Assembly: GCA_963800065.1 (NCBI GenBank)
Contig: CAWCZO010000008.1
Coordinates: forward strand, 1,050,659 to 1,114,658
Source: CAWJFJ01 sp963800065
GTDB taxonomy: Bacteria > Actinomycetota > Acidimicrobiia > Acidimicrobiales > UBA8190
Direction: 5' to 3'
DNA: 64,000 nucleotides
Position numbers and translations under genes: made by a program. The notes under the pieces were generated by a model. That model did not search any database. It was not told where the DNA came from and saw only the letters and a list, made by a program, of their open reading frames with translations. Below are positions 33,199 through 41,332 of this stretch, piece by piece (the stretch's first letter is position 1; every line of letters begins with the position of its first letter).

Positions 33199-34887
33199 CT
33201 ACGTCCGGGTCGCGGCGGCACGGGACGGCGCCCGGGGCCGACGGTTCCGGGAACCGAGGGCGTCGTAACGCTCGGCGGCGTCGGCCAAGTCCGGGTCGGC
33301 CGTGGCCACCCGGCCGAAGAGCTCGCGGGCGTGGGCGGCGTCACCGGCGCGTTCGTAGAGATCGGCCAGGACGTACCACTGGCGGAGATGACGGTCGCTC
33401 GGATGGCGCAGGTTGCGAGCGGCGCCGGCCGAGGCCAGAACCTCGACGGCGGCGTTCAGCTTCCGTTGGTCGGCCAGATCGGAGGCGAGGACCATCCGCC
33501 CCTCGGCCAGGATGTCGGGGGACGGGGAGGCGGCCCGCAATTCCTCCCAGAGGGCGGCCACCCGCCGGTGGCGGTGCAGGGCGCGGTGGCAGTCCATCAT
33601 CACGGGGAGCTGGCTGGGATCGTCACCGTCCAGCCGGCGCGCCGCCTCGAGGTGACCGATGGCCTGGGTCCAACGGCCGAGCCGGTAGCAGACGAGACCG
33701 TGGAGCTCCCGGGCGGCGGCCGATTCCGGCACCTGTTCGACGAGGTTCTTCGTGATCCGGAAGGCTTCGGCGTAGCGGTCCCGTTCGTAGGCCCGCGCCG
33801 CGGCGGCCATCCGCTCGCCCAGTCTGGAGGCGTTGTCACGCCCGACGGCGGCGGCCAGCTCGTTCACCACCTCGGAGGGAAGCGCGCTCTCCTTCGCTCC
33901 CGACCGCATGGCACCCGTCACCGGCCCGGCCTCGCCCGTACCCTGGACGGGCGCACCGGCGGCCTTGCGACGCCCCCGCCGCGGCCTCTCGTCGACGACC
34001 GCCTCGAAGATCCAGACCTCCTCGGGCTTCGCCTGGCGTGGGCCCGAGGACGGACGCCCCCTCTTCGGCTCACGTTCCCGACCGGCCGACTCCGCCGCCG
34101 TCTCACCGAGCACGCGCGCACCCTTGCGGGCCACACTCCCCCAGCGCCGGAGGCCGGGGGCGACCGGCGGCGGCGCCGCTCTGGGCGGTCGGCGGTCGGG
34201 ACCGGGCGCCTCCTTACGGTCGCGCCGGACCACCGGTCGCCCGGTGGTGGGCCTTTCCGTCGGGGGCCGGCCGGAGCCGGATCGGCCCGAGGTGGGCCTG
34301 GCCGTCGGGGGCCGGCCGGAGCCGGATCGGCCCGAGGTGGGCCTGGCCGTCGGGGGCCGGCCGGAGCCGGATCGGCCCGAGGTGGGCCTGGCCGTCGGGG
34401 GCCGGCCGGAGCCGGATCGGCCCGAGGTGGGCCTGGCCGTCGGGGGCCGGCCGGAGCCGGATCGGCCCGAGGTGGGCCTGGCCGCCGGGCGGCCGGCGGC
34501 CGAACGGGCGGTGGGTGGGCGCGCCCTGGGCGGACGACCGGTGGTGGGCCTCGCCGCCGGGGGCCGGCCGGATCGGACGGGTCCTCTCGGCGCCCTCAGC
34601 TCCTCCGGGGTCGACGCGCGCCCCGCCGGTCGGGGAGCTCCCGGACGCCCCCGGCCCGGCTCAGGTCGTCCGGAACCGCTCTTCCGGGTGGGGGGGAGAC
34701 TCTTTCGGGTTCCCGAGCCCGGCGAGGGAGCCGGTCTCCGCGCTCCGCCACGGCCGGGGTCGTCGGCCTCGCGGCGGCCCGCAGGGGGGTCACCGGTGCG
34801 GGGGTAGCGCGCTCGGGCCGATGGGCGTCCGGAAGGTCGGGCCGGCGCCTTACGCGGGGGACGGCGTGGTGCATCGTCCCTGGGCAT
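33199..34887 (-). CDS. TPR-type protein with basic Pro/Arg-rich repetitive N-terminus
   Basis: A 562-residue protein from ATG 34887 (GTG 34890 also possible). About 290 N-terminal residues are Arg/Pro/Gly/Ser-rich and contain five identical 15-residue repeats (RPPTARPTSGRSGSG). The C-terminal 230 residues are helical with tetratricopeptide-like pairs (AAARAYERDRYAEAFRITKNL; YRLGRWTQAIGHLEAARRLD). The strongly basic disordered half suggests binding to nucleic acid or another acidic partner; the TPR part suggests a scaffold. No enzyme motif is seen. It ends 12 bases upstream of the threonine aldolase gene. Confidence 0.8.
   Translation of the reverse strand: MPRDDAPRRPPRKAPARPSGRPSARARYPRTGDPPAGRREADDPGRGGARRPAPSPGSGTRKSLPPTRKSGSGRPEPGRGRPGAPRPAGRASTPEELRAPRGPVRSGRPPAARPTTGRPPRARPPTARSAAGRPAARPTSGRSGSGRPPTARPTSGRSGSGRPPTARPTSGRSGSGRPPTARPTSGRSGSGRPPTARPTSGRSGSGRPPTERPTTGRPVVRRDRKEAPGPDRRPPRAAPPPVAPGLRRWGSVARKGARVLGETAAESAGREREPKRGRPSSGPRQAKPEEVWIFEAVVDERPRRGRRKAAGAPVQGTGEAGPVTGAMRSGAKESALPSEVVNELAAAVGRDNASRLGERMAAAARAYERDRYAEAFRITKNLVEQVPESAAARELHGLVCYRLGRWTQAIGHLEAARRLDGDDPSQLPVMMDCHRALHRHRRVAALWEELRAASPSPDILAEGRMVLASDLADQRKLNAAVEVLASAGAARNLRHPSDRHLRQWYVLADLYERAGDAAHARELFGRVATADPDLADAAERYDALGSRNRRPRAPSRAAATRT
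34261..34485. repeat. Five tandem 45-bp repeats inside the TPR-protein gene
   Basis: Five head-to-tail 45-base units begin at 34261, 34306, 34351, 34396 and 34441. They are identical apart from a T-to-C change near the end of the fifth. The unit is a multiple of three and gives a 15-residue protein repeat. The near-identity at DNA level indicates recent expansion, and copy number may vary between strains or be affected by assembly. Confidence 0.95.
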
Positions 34888-35001
34888 CACGGGAGTGTAC
34901 CGAGTCCACCGGGTCGTCCCTCCGGCGGGGATGGCCCCGGAAAAGCGGCGGTGTCCTCAATCTTGACGAAACTTTCTTGTCCACTCCACCAGGATCAGCG
35001 C

Positions 35002-35039
35002 GAAGATGTCCGCGAAACGTTAACGTTTCTGTCATCTTC
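35002..35039. promoter_or_regulatory. Nested inverted repeat upstream of the peptide-binding protein gene
   Basis: A perfect 16-base palindrome GAAACGTTAACGTTTC (35014-35029) is flanked by a second pair, GAAGATG (35002-35008) and CATCTTC (35033-35039). It lies 43 bases upstream of the binding-protein start at 35082. A TTGACG box sits at 34963-34968, but no convincing -10 was found at the right spacing. An operator for a dimeric regulator is most likely; an RNA hairpin is the alternative. Confidence 0.6.
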
Positions 35040-35081
35040 GGCGGAGACGTCGACAGGCACCCGACTACAAGGGGGTATGAC

Positions 35082-36980
35082 GTGCGGCGATTCAGGACAT
35101 TGGTCACGATCGCACTCGGCGTGGGGATCGCAGCAGTCCTCCTGGCGGCGTGCTCATCGAACAGCTCTCCGTCGGCCTCCAACGCCACCAGCGGGGCCAA
35201 GATCCAGGGGGGCACCGTGACCTGGGCCGAACCGCCCTCGGCCGTTCCCAACTACATCTTCCCCTTCATGAGTCTGGCTTTCTTCAGCGTCACCAACCTG
35301 AGCCAGTTCCAGCAGCTCATGTACCGCCCGCTCTACTGGTTCGGGAACAACGGGACGGCGTCGATCCAACCCTCTCTCTCGCTGGCCCAGACTCCCGTCT
35401 ACTCCAACAACAACCAGACGGTCGTCATCAAGCTGAAGAACTACAAGTGGTCCAACGGCGAGGCGGTCAACGCCACCGACGTGATGTTCTGGATGAACAT
35501 GATGCACGCCGAGAAGGCCAACTGGGCCGCCTACGCCCCCGGCACCATCCCCGACAACATCAAGAGCATCACCATCAACAGCCCGACGGAGCTGACGTTC
35601 CAGATGACGGGGTCCTACAACCCGTTCTGGCTGACCTACAACCAGTTCTCGCAGATCACCCCCCTCCCCGTCGCCTGGGACATCACGGCGACAGGCGGAG
35701 CGCCGGGATCGGGTGGGTGCTCCGGCGCCGCCTACGGCACCGCTGACGCCGCCTGCGCCGCCGTCTACACCTTCCTGTCCAAGCAGGCGGGATACGACCC
35801 GGCCAACCCGTCCGGCACCAACAACTCCCTGGCCACCTATGCCACCAACCCGCTGTGGCAGATCGTGGACGGGCCCTGGCACCTGACCAACTTCGACGCC
35901 TCGGGCGACGTCACCATGGTGCCCAACCCCTCGTACTCGGGCCCGGTCAAGCCGACCATCGCCGTCTTCAAGGAGGTTCCCTTCACCTCCGACTCGGCCG
36001 AGTTCAACTCCCTGGTGGCCGGCAACCTGGACTTCGGATACCTGCCCACCCAGGACATCACGGCCCCGGCCAAGAGTCCGCTGGTGGCCGGGGCCAACAA
36101 CCCCCGCCTGAGTGACTTCAGCCTGGATCCGCTCTACCTGTACGGCATCAACTACTTCCCGTACAACTTCACGTCCACGGGGGACAACGGCAACGCGGGG
36201 GCGATCTTCTCCCAGCTCTACGTCCGCCAGGCCTTCCAGTACCTGGTCGACCAGCCGTTGTTCAACAACAAGGTGTTCAAGGGCTACGCCGTACCGACCT
36301 ACGGGCCGGTCCCGATCCTTCCGCCCACCTACGCCGACTCCGCCGAGTCGGCCAACCCCTACCCCTACAGCGTGGCCAAGGCCAAGGCTGAGCTCACGAG
36401 CCACGGCTGGACCGTCGTGCCCAACGGCACCTCGACCTGCACCGATCCGGGGACGGGCGCCAACCAGTGCGGCGCCAACATCCCCAAGGGGGCGGCTCTG
36501 AACTTCAACCTCCAGTACGCCACGGGGACGACGTGGATCACCGAGCTCATGACCACCGAGAAGTCGTCGTGGGCCCAGGTGGGCATCAACATCACCCTGA
36601 GCTCGGCGTCCTTCGACACCGTGCTCGGCATCGCCGTTCCCTGCAAGGGTTCCAGCTGTACCTGGGAACTCCAGGACTGGGGCGGTGGCTGGGAGTTCTC
36701 GCCCGACTACTACCCGACCGGTGAGGAGATCTTCTCCACCGGGGCCGGGTCCAACTCGGGGAGCTACTCGAGCACCACCAACGACAACAACACCAAGGCC
36801 ACCGACGACACCGACGTCAACCTCGACACCTACCAGAACTACCTGGCCAAGAACCTTCCGGTCATCTGGCAGCCCAACCCGGCCTACGAGATGTCGGAGA
36901 TCAGCAACAAGCTCCACGGGGCCACCCCCCAGAACGTCTTCGGCTACCTGACCCCGGAGAACTGGTACCTCACCAAGTAA
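35082..36980 (+). CDS. Peptide ABC transporter substrate-binding lipoprotein (family 5)
   Basis: A 632-residue binding lipoprotein. The signal peptide ends at a lipobox (LLAACSS, about residues 21-27). The body is a family 5 extracellular solute-binding protein (NATDVMFWMNMMHAEKANW, then VRQAFQYLVDQ). GTG 35082 has AGGGGG about seven bases upstream. It is long for the family because of a Cys-containing insert and Asn/Ser-rich stretches. It heads a cluster with two permeases. A near-homologous protein is encoded at 41333-43219. Ligands are probably oligopeptides. Confidence 0.92.
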   Translation: MRRFRTLVTIALGVGIAAVLLAACSSNSSPSASNATSGAKIQGGTVTWAEPPSAVPNYIFPFMSLAFFSVTNLSQFQQLMYRPLYWFGNNGTASIQPSLSLAQTPVYSNNNQTVVIKLKNYKWSNGEAVNATDVMFWMNMMHAEKANWAAYAPGTIPDNIKSITINSPTELTFQMTGSYNPFWLTYNQFSQITPLPVAWDITATGGAPGSGGCSGAAYGTADAACAAVYTFLSKQAGYDPANPSGTNNSLATYATNPLWQIVDGPWHLTNFDASGDVTMVPNPSYSGPVKPTIAVFKEVPFTSDSAEFNSLVAGNLDFGYLPTQDITAPAKSPLVAGANNPRLSDFSLDPLYLYGINYFPYNFTSTGDNGNAGAIFSQLYVRQAFQYLVDQPLFNNKVFKGYAVPTYGPVPILPPTYADSAESANPYPYSVAKAKAELTSHGWTVVPNGTSTCTDPGTGANQCGANIPKGAALNFNLQYATGTTWITELMTTEKSSWAQVGINITLSSASFDTVLGIAVPCKGSSCTWELQDWGGGWEFSPDYYPTGEEIFSTGAGSNSGSYSSTTNDNNTKATDDTDVNLDTYQNYLAKNLPVIWQPNPAYEMSEISNKLHGATPQNVFGYLTPENWYLTK

Positions 36981-37009
36981 CGTCGAGCCTGTGAACGCTC
37001 AGTAGTGCG

Positions 37010-37057
37010 GAACCGCCCCGACATGCGCCCACCGGCCATGTCGGGGCGGTTCTGTTT
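37010..37057 (+). terminator. Strong hairpin between binding-protein and permease genes
   Basis: Perfect 16-bp stem: GAACCGCCCCGACATG (37010-37025) pairs with 37037-37052 across an 11-base loop and is followed by TGTTT. It sits 30 bases after the binding-protein stop and 27 before the permease. Partial termination here would keep the binding protein more abundant than the membrane parts, a common pattern in ABC operons. Confidence 0.8.
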
Positions 37058-37083
37058 CGCGAGGACCCCGGGGGGGTGATGCG

Positions 37084-38037
37084 GTGATCGGCTTCCTGAT
37101 CCGGAGGGTCGTCCAGTCCATCGTGGTCATCCTGGGGGTCCTGCTGATCGTCTTTCTCCTGTCGAAGTTCGTTCCCGGCGGAGAGGCCCGGGCCGTCCTC
37201 GGCTCCAAGGCCACACCGGCGAAGATCCACCAGTTCAACATCTTGAACGGGTTCACCCTGCCGTGGTGGGACCAGTTCTACCAATACCTCCTGCGCCTCA
37301 TCGTCCACCAGAACCTGGGCTACTCCTACTCCTACAACCAGACGGTGTCGGCGCTCATCTCCGACAAGCTCCCGAAGACCCTCGTCCTGGTCGGCTTCTC
37401 GACCATCCTGGCCCTGGTGGTCTCGATCCCCCTCGGCATCCTCCAGGTGGTCCGGCGCAACAAGCCCGTCGACTACGTCCTCACCGGCCTGTCCTTCATC
37501 TTCTACGCCATGCCCGCCTTCCTGCTCGGGACCTTGCTGATCCTGTACTTCGCCATCGACCAGCACTGGTTCCCGGTGGGCTTCAACCAGAGCCAGACGG
37601 TGGGGAACATCCTGAGCGACCCCCGGGGGCTGGTCCTCCCCGAGGTCACCCTGGCGGCGCTCACGATCGCCTCGTTCAGCCGCTACATGCGGTCCTCGAT
37701 GATGGAGGCCATGACCGAGGACTACATCCGCACCGCCCGGGCCAAGGGGGCCGCCCCCCGCCGCGTCCTCTACATCCACGCGCTCCGCAACGCCCTCATT
37801 CCCATCCTCACCCTGCTCGGCCTGTCCATCCCCGCCATCGTGAGCGGAGCATTGATCACCGAGACCGTCTTCAACTACCCGGGCATGGGGTTCCTCACCA
37901 CCGAAGCGGCCTTCAAGACCGATATCCCCGTTCTGCTCGGGACGACCCTGGTGGCCACCATCGCCACCGTCGCCGGGTCCCTTCTGGCCGACATCCTCTA
38001 TGCCATCGCCGACCCGCGGATCCGCTATGCCCGGTGA
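37084..38037 (+). CDS. Peptide ABC transporter permease, DppB/OppB type
   Basis: A 317-residue permease starting at GTG 37084. The first transmembrane helix (RRVVQSIVVILGVLLIVFLL) and the family's C-terminal signature (FNYPGMGFLTTEAA) are clear. The coupling segment AKGAAPRRVLYIHALRNALIPI contacts the ATPase. It has about six membrane helices. The next permease starts within its last 11 bases. It pairs with the DppC-type subunit to form the membrane channel. Confidence 0.93.
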   Translation: MIGFLIRRVVQSIVVILGVLLIVFLLSKFVPGGEARAVLGSKATPAKIHQFNILNGFTLPWWDQFYQYLLRLIVHQNLGYSYSYNQTVSALISDKLPKTLVLVGFSTILALVVSIPLGILQVVRRNKPVDYVLTGLSFIFYAMPAFLLGTLLILYFAIDQHWFPVGFNQSQTVGNILSDPRGLVLPEVTLAALTIASFSRYMRSSMMEAMTEDYIRTARAKGAAPRRVLYIHALRNALIPILTLLGLSIPAIVSGALITETVFNYPGMGFLTTEAAFKTDIPVLLGTTLVATIATVAGSLLADILYAIADPRIRYAR

Positions 38038-39067
38038 CGTGGTGATGCCCGGCGGGCACGAGATGCACGACGCCGGATCGGTCCCGCTGTCCGGAGCGGC
38101 CGCCGCCGAGGCGGCCATGCCGGGGGTGGCCCTTCCCGTGACCGAGCCCCCTCTCTCGACGGCCGGTCCCGAAGGTGGTGACGTCGCCACCTCGGGCGGG
38201 GGTCTGCGGCAGATCGCCCGGGTCTTCATCGAGAACAAGCTGGCCGTGATCGGGCTGGCCATCATCATCTTCATGGTGCTCTTCTGCTTCGTCGGGCCGC
38301 TCCTCTACCACACCAATCAGGTGAACGGCCAACAGGCTTTGTCGTCCACCAGCCAGAGCAGCTTCTGCCCGCCCTGCGCGCCGGGGAAGGGGCATCCCTT
38401 AGGAACGGACCCGTACGGCTTCGACATCCTGGGACGGTTGATGTTCGGGGGGAAGAACTCGCTCATCGTCGGCTTCGTGGCCGCCGCCGCCGCCACCCTC
38501 TTCGGCGTCGTCTACGGCGCCGTGTCCGGATTCGTCGGGGGCTGGGTCGACGCCCTCATGATGCGAATCATCGACATCCTCCTCTCCATCCCCCAGCTCT
38601 TCCTGCTCATCGTCCTGGCTGTCATCTTCCACCCGTCACTGCACATCCTCATCGAGGTCATCGCCGTCGTGGCCTGGCTCGTCCCGGGACGTCTCATCCG
38701 GGGCGAGACGCTGACCCTGCGCGTCCGCGAATACGTGCAGGCCGTGCGGGTGATGGGCGGTAGCCGCCGGCGCATCGTCTTCCGCCACATCATTCCCAAC
38801 ACGGTGGGCACCATCGTGGTGAACGCCACCTTCCAGGTGGCCGACGCCATCCTGCTGCTGGCCGCTCTGGGCTTCCTCGGTCTCGGGCTCCCCGCCCCCC
38901 AGACGGACTGGGGCGCCATGCTCAACAACGGGGTGGAGTACGCCACCGGCGGTTACTGGTGGCTCATCTACCCGGCCGGGTTCTGCATCGTGATCGTCGT
39001 GGTGGCCTTCAACTTCGTCGGCGACGCCCTGCGGGACTCGCTGGAGGTGCGGCTCCAGCAGCGCTAG
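38027..39067 (+). CDS. Peptide ABC transporter permease, DppC/OppC type
   Basis: A 346-residue permease with a 65-residue hydrophilic N-terminal extension before the first helix (LAVIGLAIIIFMVLFCFVGP). The LGTDPYGFDILGRLMFGG signature and the ATPase-coupling loop (VREYVQAVRVMGGSRRRIVF) are typical of OppC. I chose ATG 38027, which overlaps the DppB gene by 11 bases. It converges with the ATPase gene 50 bases downstream. Confidence 0.92.
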   Translation: MPGDVVMPGGHEMHDAGSVPLSGAAAAEAAMPGVALPVTEPPLSTAGPEGGDVATSGGGLRQIARVFIENKLAVIGLAIIIFMVLFCFVGPLLYHTNQVNGQQALSSTSQSSFCPPCAPGKGHPLGTDPYGFDILGRLMFGGKNSLIVGFVAAAAATLFGVVYGAVSGFVGGWVDALMMRIIDILLSIPQLFLLIVLAVIFHPSLHILIEVIAVVAWLVPGRLIRGETLTLRVREYVQAVRVMGGSRRRIVFRHIIPNTVGTIVVNATFQVADAILLLAALGFLGLGLPAPQTDWGAMLNNGVEYATGGYWWLIYPAGFCIVIVVVAFNFVGDALRDSLEVRLQQR

Positions 39068-39117
39068 CTAGCCGCCGGTCGCCCTCGGAGACGGACCGGC
39101 CCGGGAGGCGGATTCCA

Positions 39118-41238
39118 TCAGGAGGCGGTGGCCCCCACCGTGTCCACCGGCGCCGCATCCACCGGCGTCTGGAGCGGGAAATGGCAGGCGGCCAGGTGCC
39201 TGGTCCCGAAGGGCCGCAGCGGTGGTTCCTCGACGGCGCAGACCTCCTGGGCGAACGGACAACGCGTCCGGAACCGGCACCCCGACGGGGGCTGCATGGC
39301 CGATGGCAGCTCACCCTTGATGTGCTGGCCACGCGACGCCCGGGCCAGAGCCGGGTCCGGCTCGGGGATGGTGTCGATGAGCGCCCTCGTGTACGGATGG
39401 GCCGCCTTGGTGTAGATGTCGGTGGCCGGGCCCACCTCCACCAGCTTGCCCAGGTACATCACCCCGATCGTGTCGGCCATGTACTTCACCACGGCGAGGT
39501 CGTGGGAGATGAAGATGTAGGTGAGGTGCCGGCGCTGCTGGAGCTCCTTCAGGAGGTTGAGGATCTGCGCCTGGATGGAGACGTCCAGGGCGGAGACGGG
39601 CTCATCGGCCACGATCAGCTTGGGGTCGAGGGCGAGGGCACGGGCCAGGCCGATCCGTTGCCGCTGGCCGCCGGAGAATTCGTGGGGGTAGAGCTCGAGG
39701 GCCTTGGCCGAGAGACCGACCTCACCCATGAGGCTCCGGACCCGCTCGTCGCGCTCCTGGGACGTGCCGATCTTCTGGACGACCAGGGGCTCCTTCAGGA
39801 TGGAGCCGACGCGCATACGGGGGTCGAGCGACGCGTAGGGATCCTGGAACATGAGCTGCATGTCCCGACGACGGTGGCGCAGGGCCCGGGAGCCCAGGTG
39901 GGTGACATCGTCGCCTTCGAACTTGATGCTCCCGGAATTGGCCTTCTCCAGGGCGACGACGAGCCTCCCCATGGTGGTCTTCCCGCAGCCCGACTCCCCC
40001 ACCAGGCCGAACGTCTCTCCCCGGCGCACCGAGATGCTGACGTCGGACACCGCCTTCACGCTCCCGATGCGCCGCTGGATGATCGCCCCCGAGGTGACGG
40101 GGAACTCCTTCACCAGCCTCGACACCTCGAGGAGCACAGGCTGTTGCTCGAGTTCGTCGGCCCGTGTCCGCTGCCGCGCCGCCGACAACTCGTCGGCCGT
40201 GACGGTGACGTCAGCCGACTTCGCCACCTCCGCCGGGCGCTTCGCAATCGTCGTCTCGTCCACACCGACCTGGTGGAAGCAGGCGGCCAGGTGGCCGGGT
40301 TCGGCGTTACCGGCCAGGAGGAGCTCCGGCTCGTGGGCGGTGCAGTCGTCCTGGGCGTAGAGGCAGCGGGGGGCGAACCGACAGGCGTCGATCGGTTGCG
40401 ACAGGTCGGGAGGGAGGCCGGGAATGCTGATGAGGCGGATCGAGGAGTCCTGCTCGAGCTTGGGGACCGACGCCAAGAGCGCTTCCGAATAGGGATGGCG
40501 CATGCGAGCGAAGAGCTCGCCGGTGGTCGACGACTCGATGATCTTTCCGGCGTACATGACGAGGACCCGGTCGGCACGGCCGGCGATCACGCCCATGTCG
40601 TGGGTGATCAGCATGATGGCCATACCCAGGCGCTCGCGGAGGTCGTCGAGGAGATCGAGGATCTGGGCCTGGATGGTGACGTCCAGGGCCGTGGTGGGCT
40701 CGTCGGCCACCAGCATCTTGGGTTCGCAGGCCAAGGCCATGGCGATCATCACCCTCTGGCGCAGGCCCCCGGACAGCTGATGGGGGTAGGCGTCCAGGCG
40801 CTCCTCGGGCCGAGGCATGTCCACCAGGGTGAGGACCTCGAGGGCCCGCGCCCGGGCCTCGGTCTTGGAGGCGTGACGATGGAGGCGGACACTCTCGGAG
40901 ATCTGCCGGCCGATGGTCATGGTGGGGTTGAGAGATGTGAGGGGGTCCTGGAAGATCATCCCGACGTCGTTGCCGCGGATCCTGCACATCTCCTTCTCGC
41001 CGAGGGGGACGATGTCCCGGCCGAGCAGGTTGATCTTGCCGCCGGCGACATGGCCCACGTTGGGAAGGAGCTTCATGATCGACAGCCCGGTGGTGGTCTT
41101 GCCGCAGCCGGACTCGCCGACGACGCCGACGCACTCCCCCTCGTCGACGTGGAAGGAGACGTCGTCGACGGCCGTCACGTTGGAGCGGCGGAGGTGGAAT
41201 TCGGTCCGGAGACCCTCCACCTCGAGAACGGCGGTCAC
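39118..41238 (-). CDS. Fused double ATPase of a peptide ABC transporter (OppD-OppF)
   Basis: A 706-residue protein holding two ABC nucleotide-binding domains. Each has Walker A (GESGCGKTT, near residues 40 and 420), a signature (QLSGGLRQRV; EFSGGQRQRI) and Walker B (LVADEPTTALD; IVADEPVSALD). Each half ends with the oligopeptide-transporter C-terminal Cys cluster (CRFAPRCLYAQDDC; CRFRTRCPFAQEVC) that holds a 4Fe-4S-like site. OppD and OppF are usually separate. The gene is antisense to, and convergent with, the permeases. It is cotranscribed with the second binding-protein gene, which ends 94 bases upstream of it. Confidence 0.93.
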   Translation of the reverse strand: MTAVLEVEGLRTEFHLRRSNVTAVDDVSFHVDEGECVGVVGESGCGKTTTGLSIMKLLPNVGHVAGGKINLLGRDIVPLGEKEMCRIRGNDVGMIFQDPLTSLNPTMTIGRQISESVRLHRHASKTEARARALEVLTLVDMPRPEERLDAYPHQLSGGLRQRVMIAMALACEPKMLVADEPTTALDVTIQAQILDLLDDLRERLGMAIMLITHDMGVIAGRADRVLVMYAGKIIESSTTGELFARMRHPYSEALLASVPKLEQDSSIRLISIPGLPPDLSQPIDACRFAPRCLYAQDDCTAHEPELLLAGNAEPGHLAACFHQVGVDETTIAKRPAEVAKSADVTVTADELSAARQRTRADELEQQPVLLEVSRLVKEFPVTSGAIIQRRIGSVKAVSDVSISVRRGETFGLVGESGCGKTTMGRLVVALEKANSGSIKFEGDDVTHLGSRALRHRRRDMQLMFQDPYASLDPRMRVGSILKEPLVVQKIGTSQERDERVRSLMGEVGLSAKALELYPHEFSGGQRQRIGLARALALDPKLIVADEPVSALDVSIQAQILNLLKELQQRRHLTYIFISHDLAVVKYMADTIGVMYLGKLVEVGPATDIYTKAAHPYTRALIDTIPEPDPALARASRGQHIKGELPSAMQPPSGCRFRTRCPFAQEVCAVEEPPLRPFGTRHLAACHFPLQTPVDAAPVDTVGATAS

Positions 41239-41332
41239 CGGTCGGCACCCCGGTCGGACACCGGCGTTCGCGTCAGCTGCATGGACGAAACGCTAGCCCT
41301 GGACCGCCTCGGAGGTGTGCCGCCGGGCCCGC

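Noticed and set aside
34261..34485. CRISPR-like array
   Set aside because: The 45-base units are contiguous without spacers and keep a protein frame.
40000..41238. Two separate ATPase genes oppD and oppF
   Set aside because: The frame is continuous through both domains with no stop or internal start signal between them.
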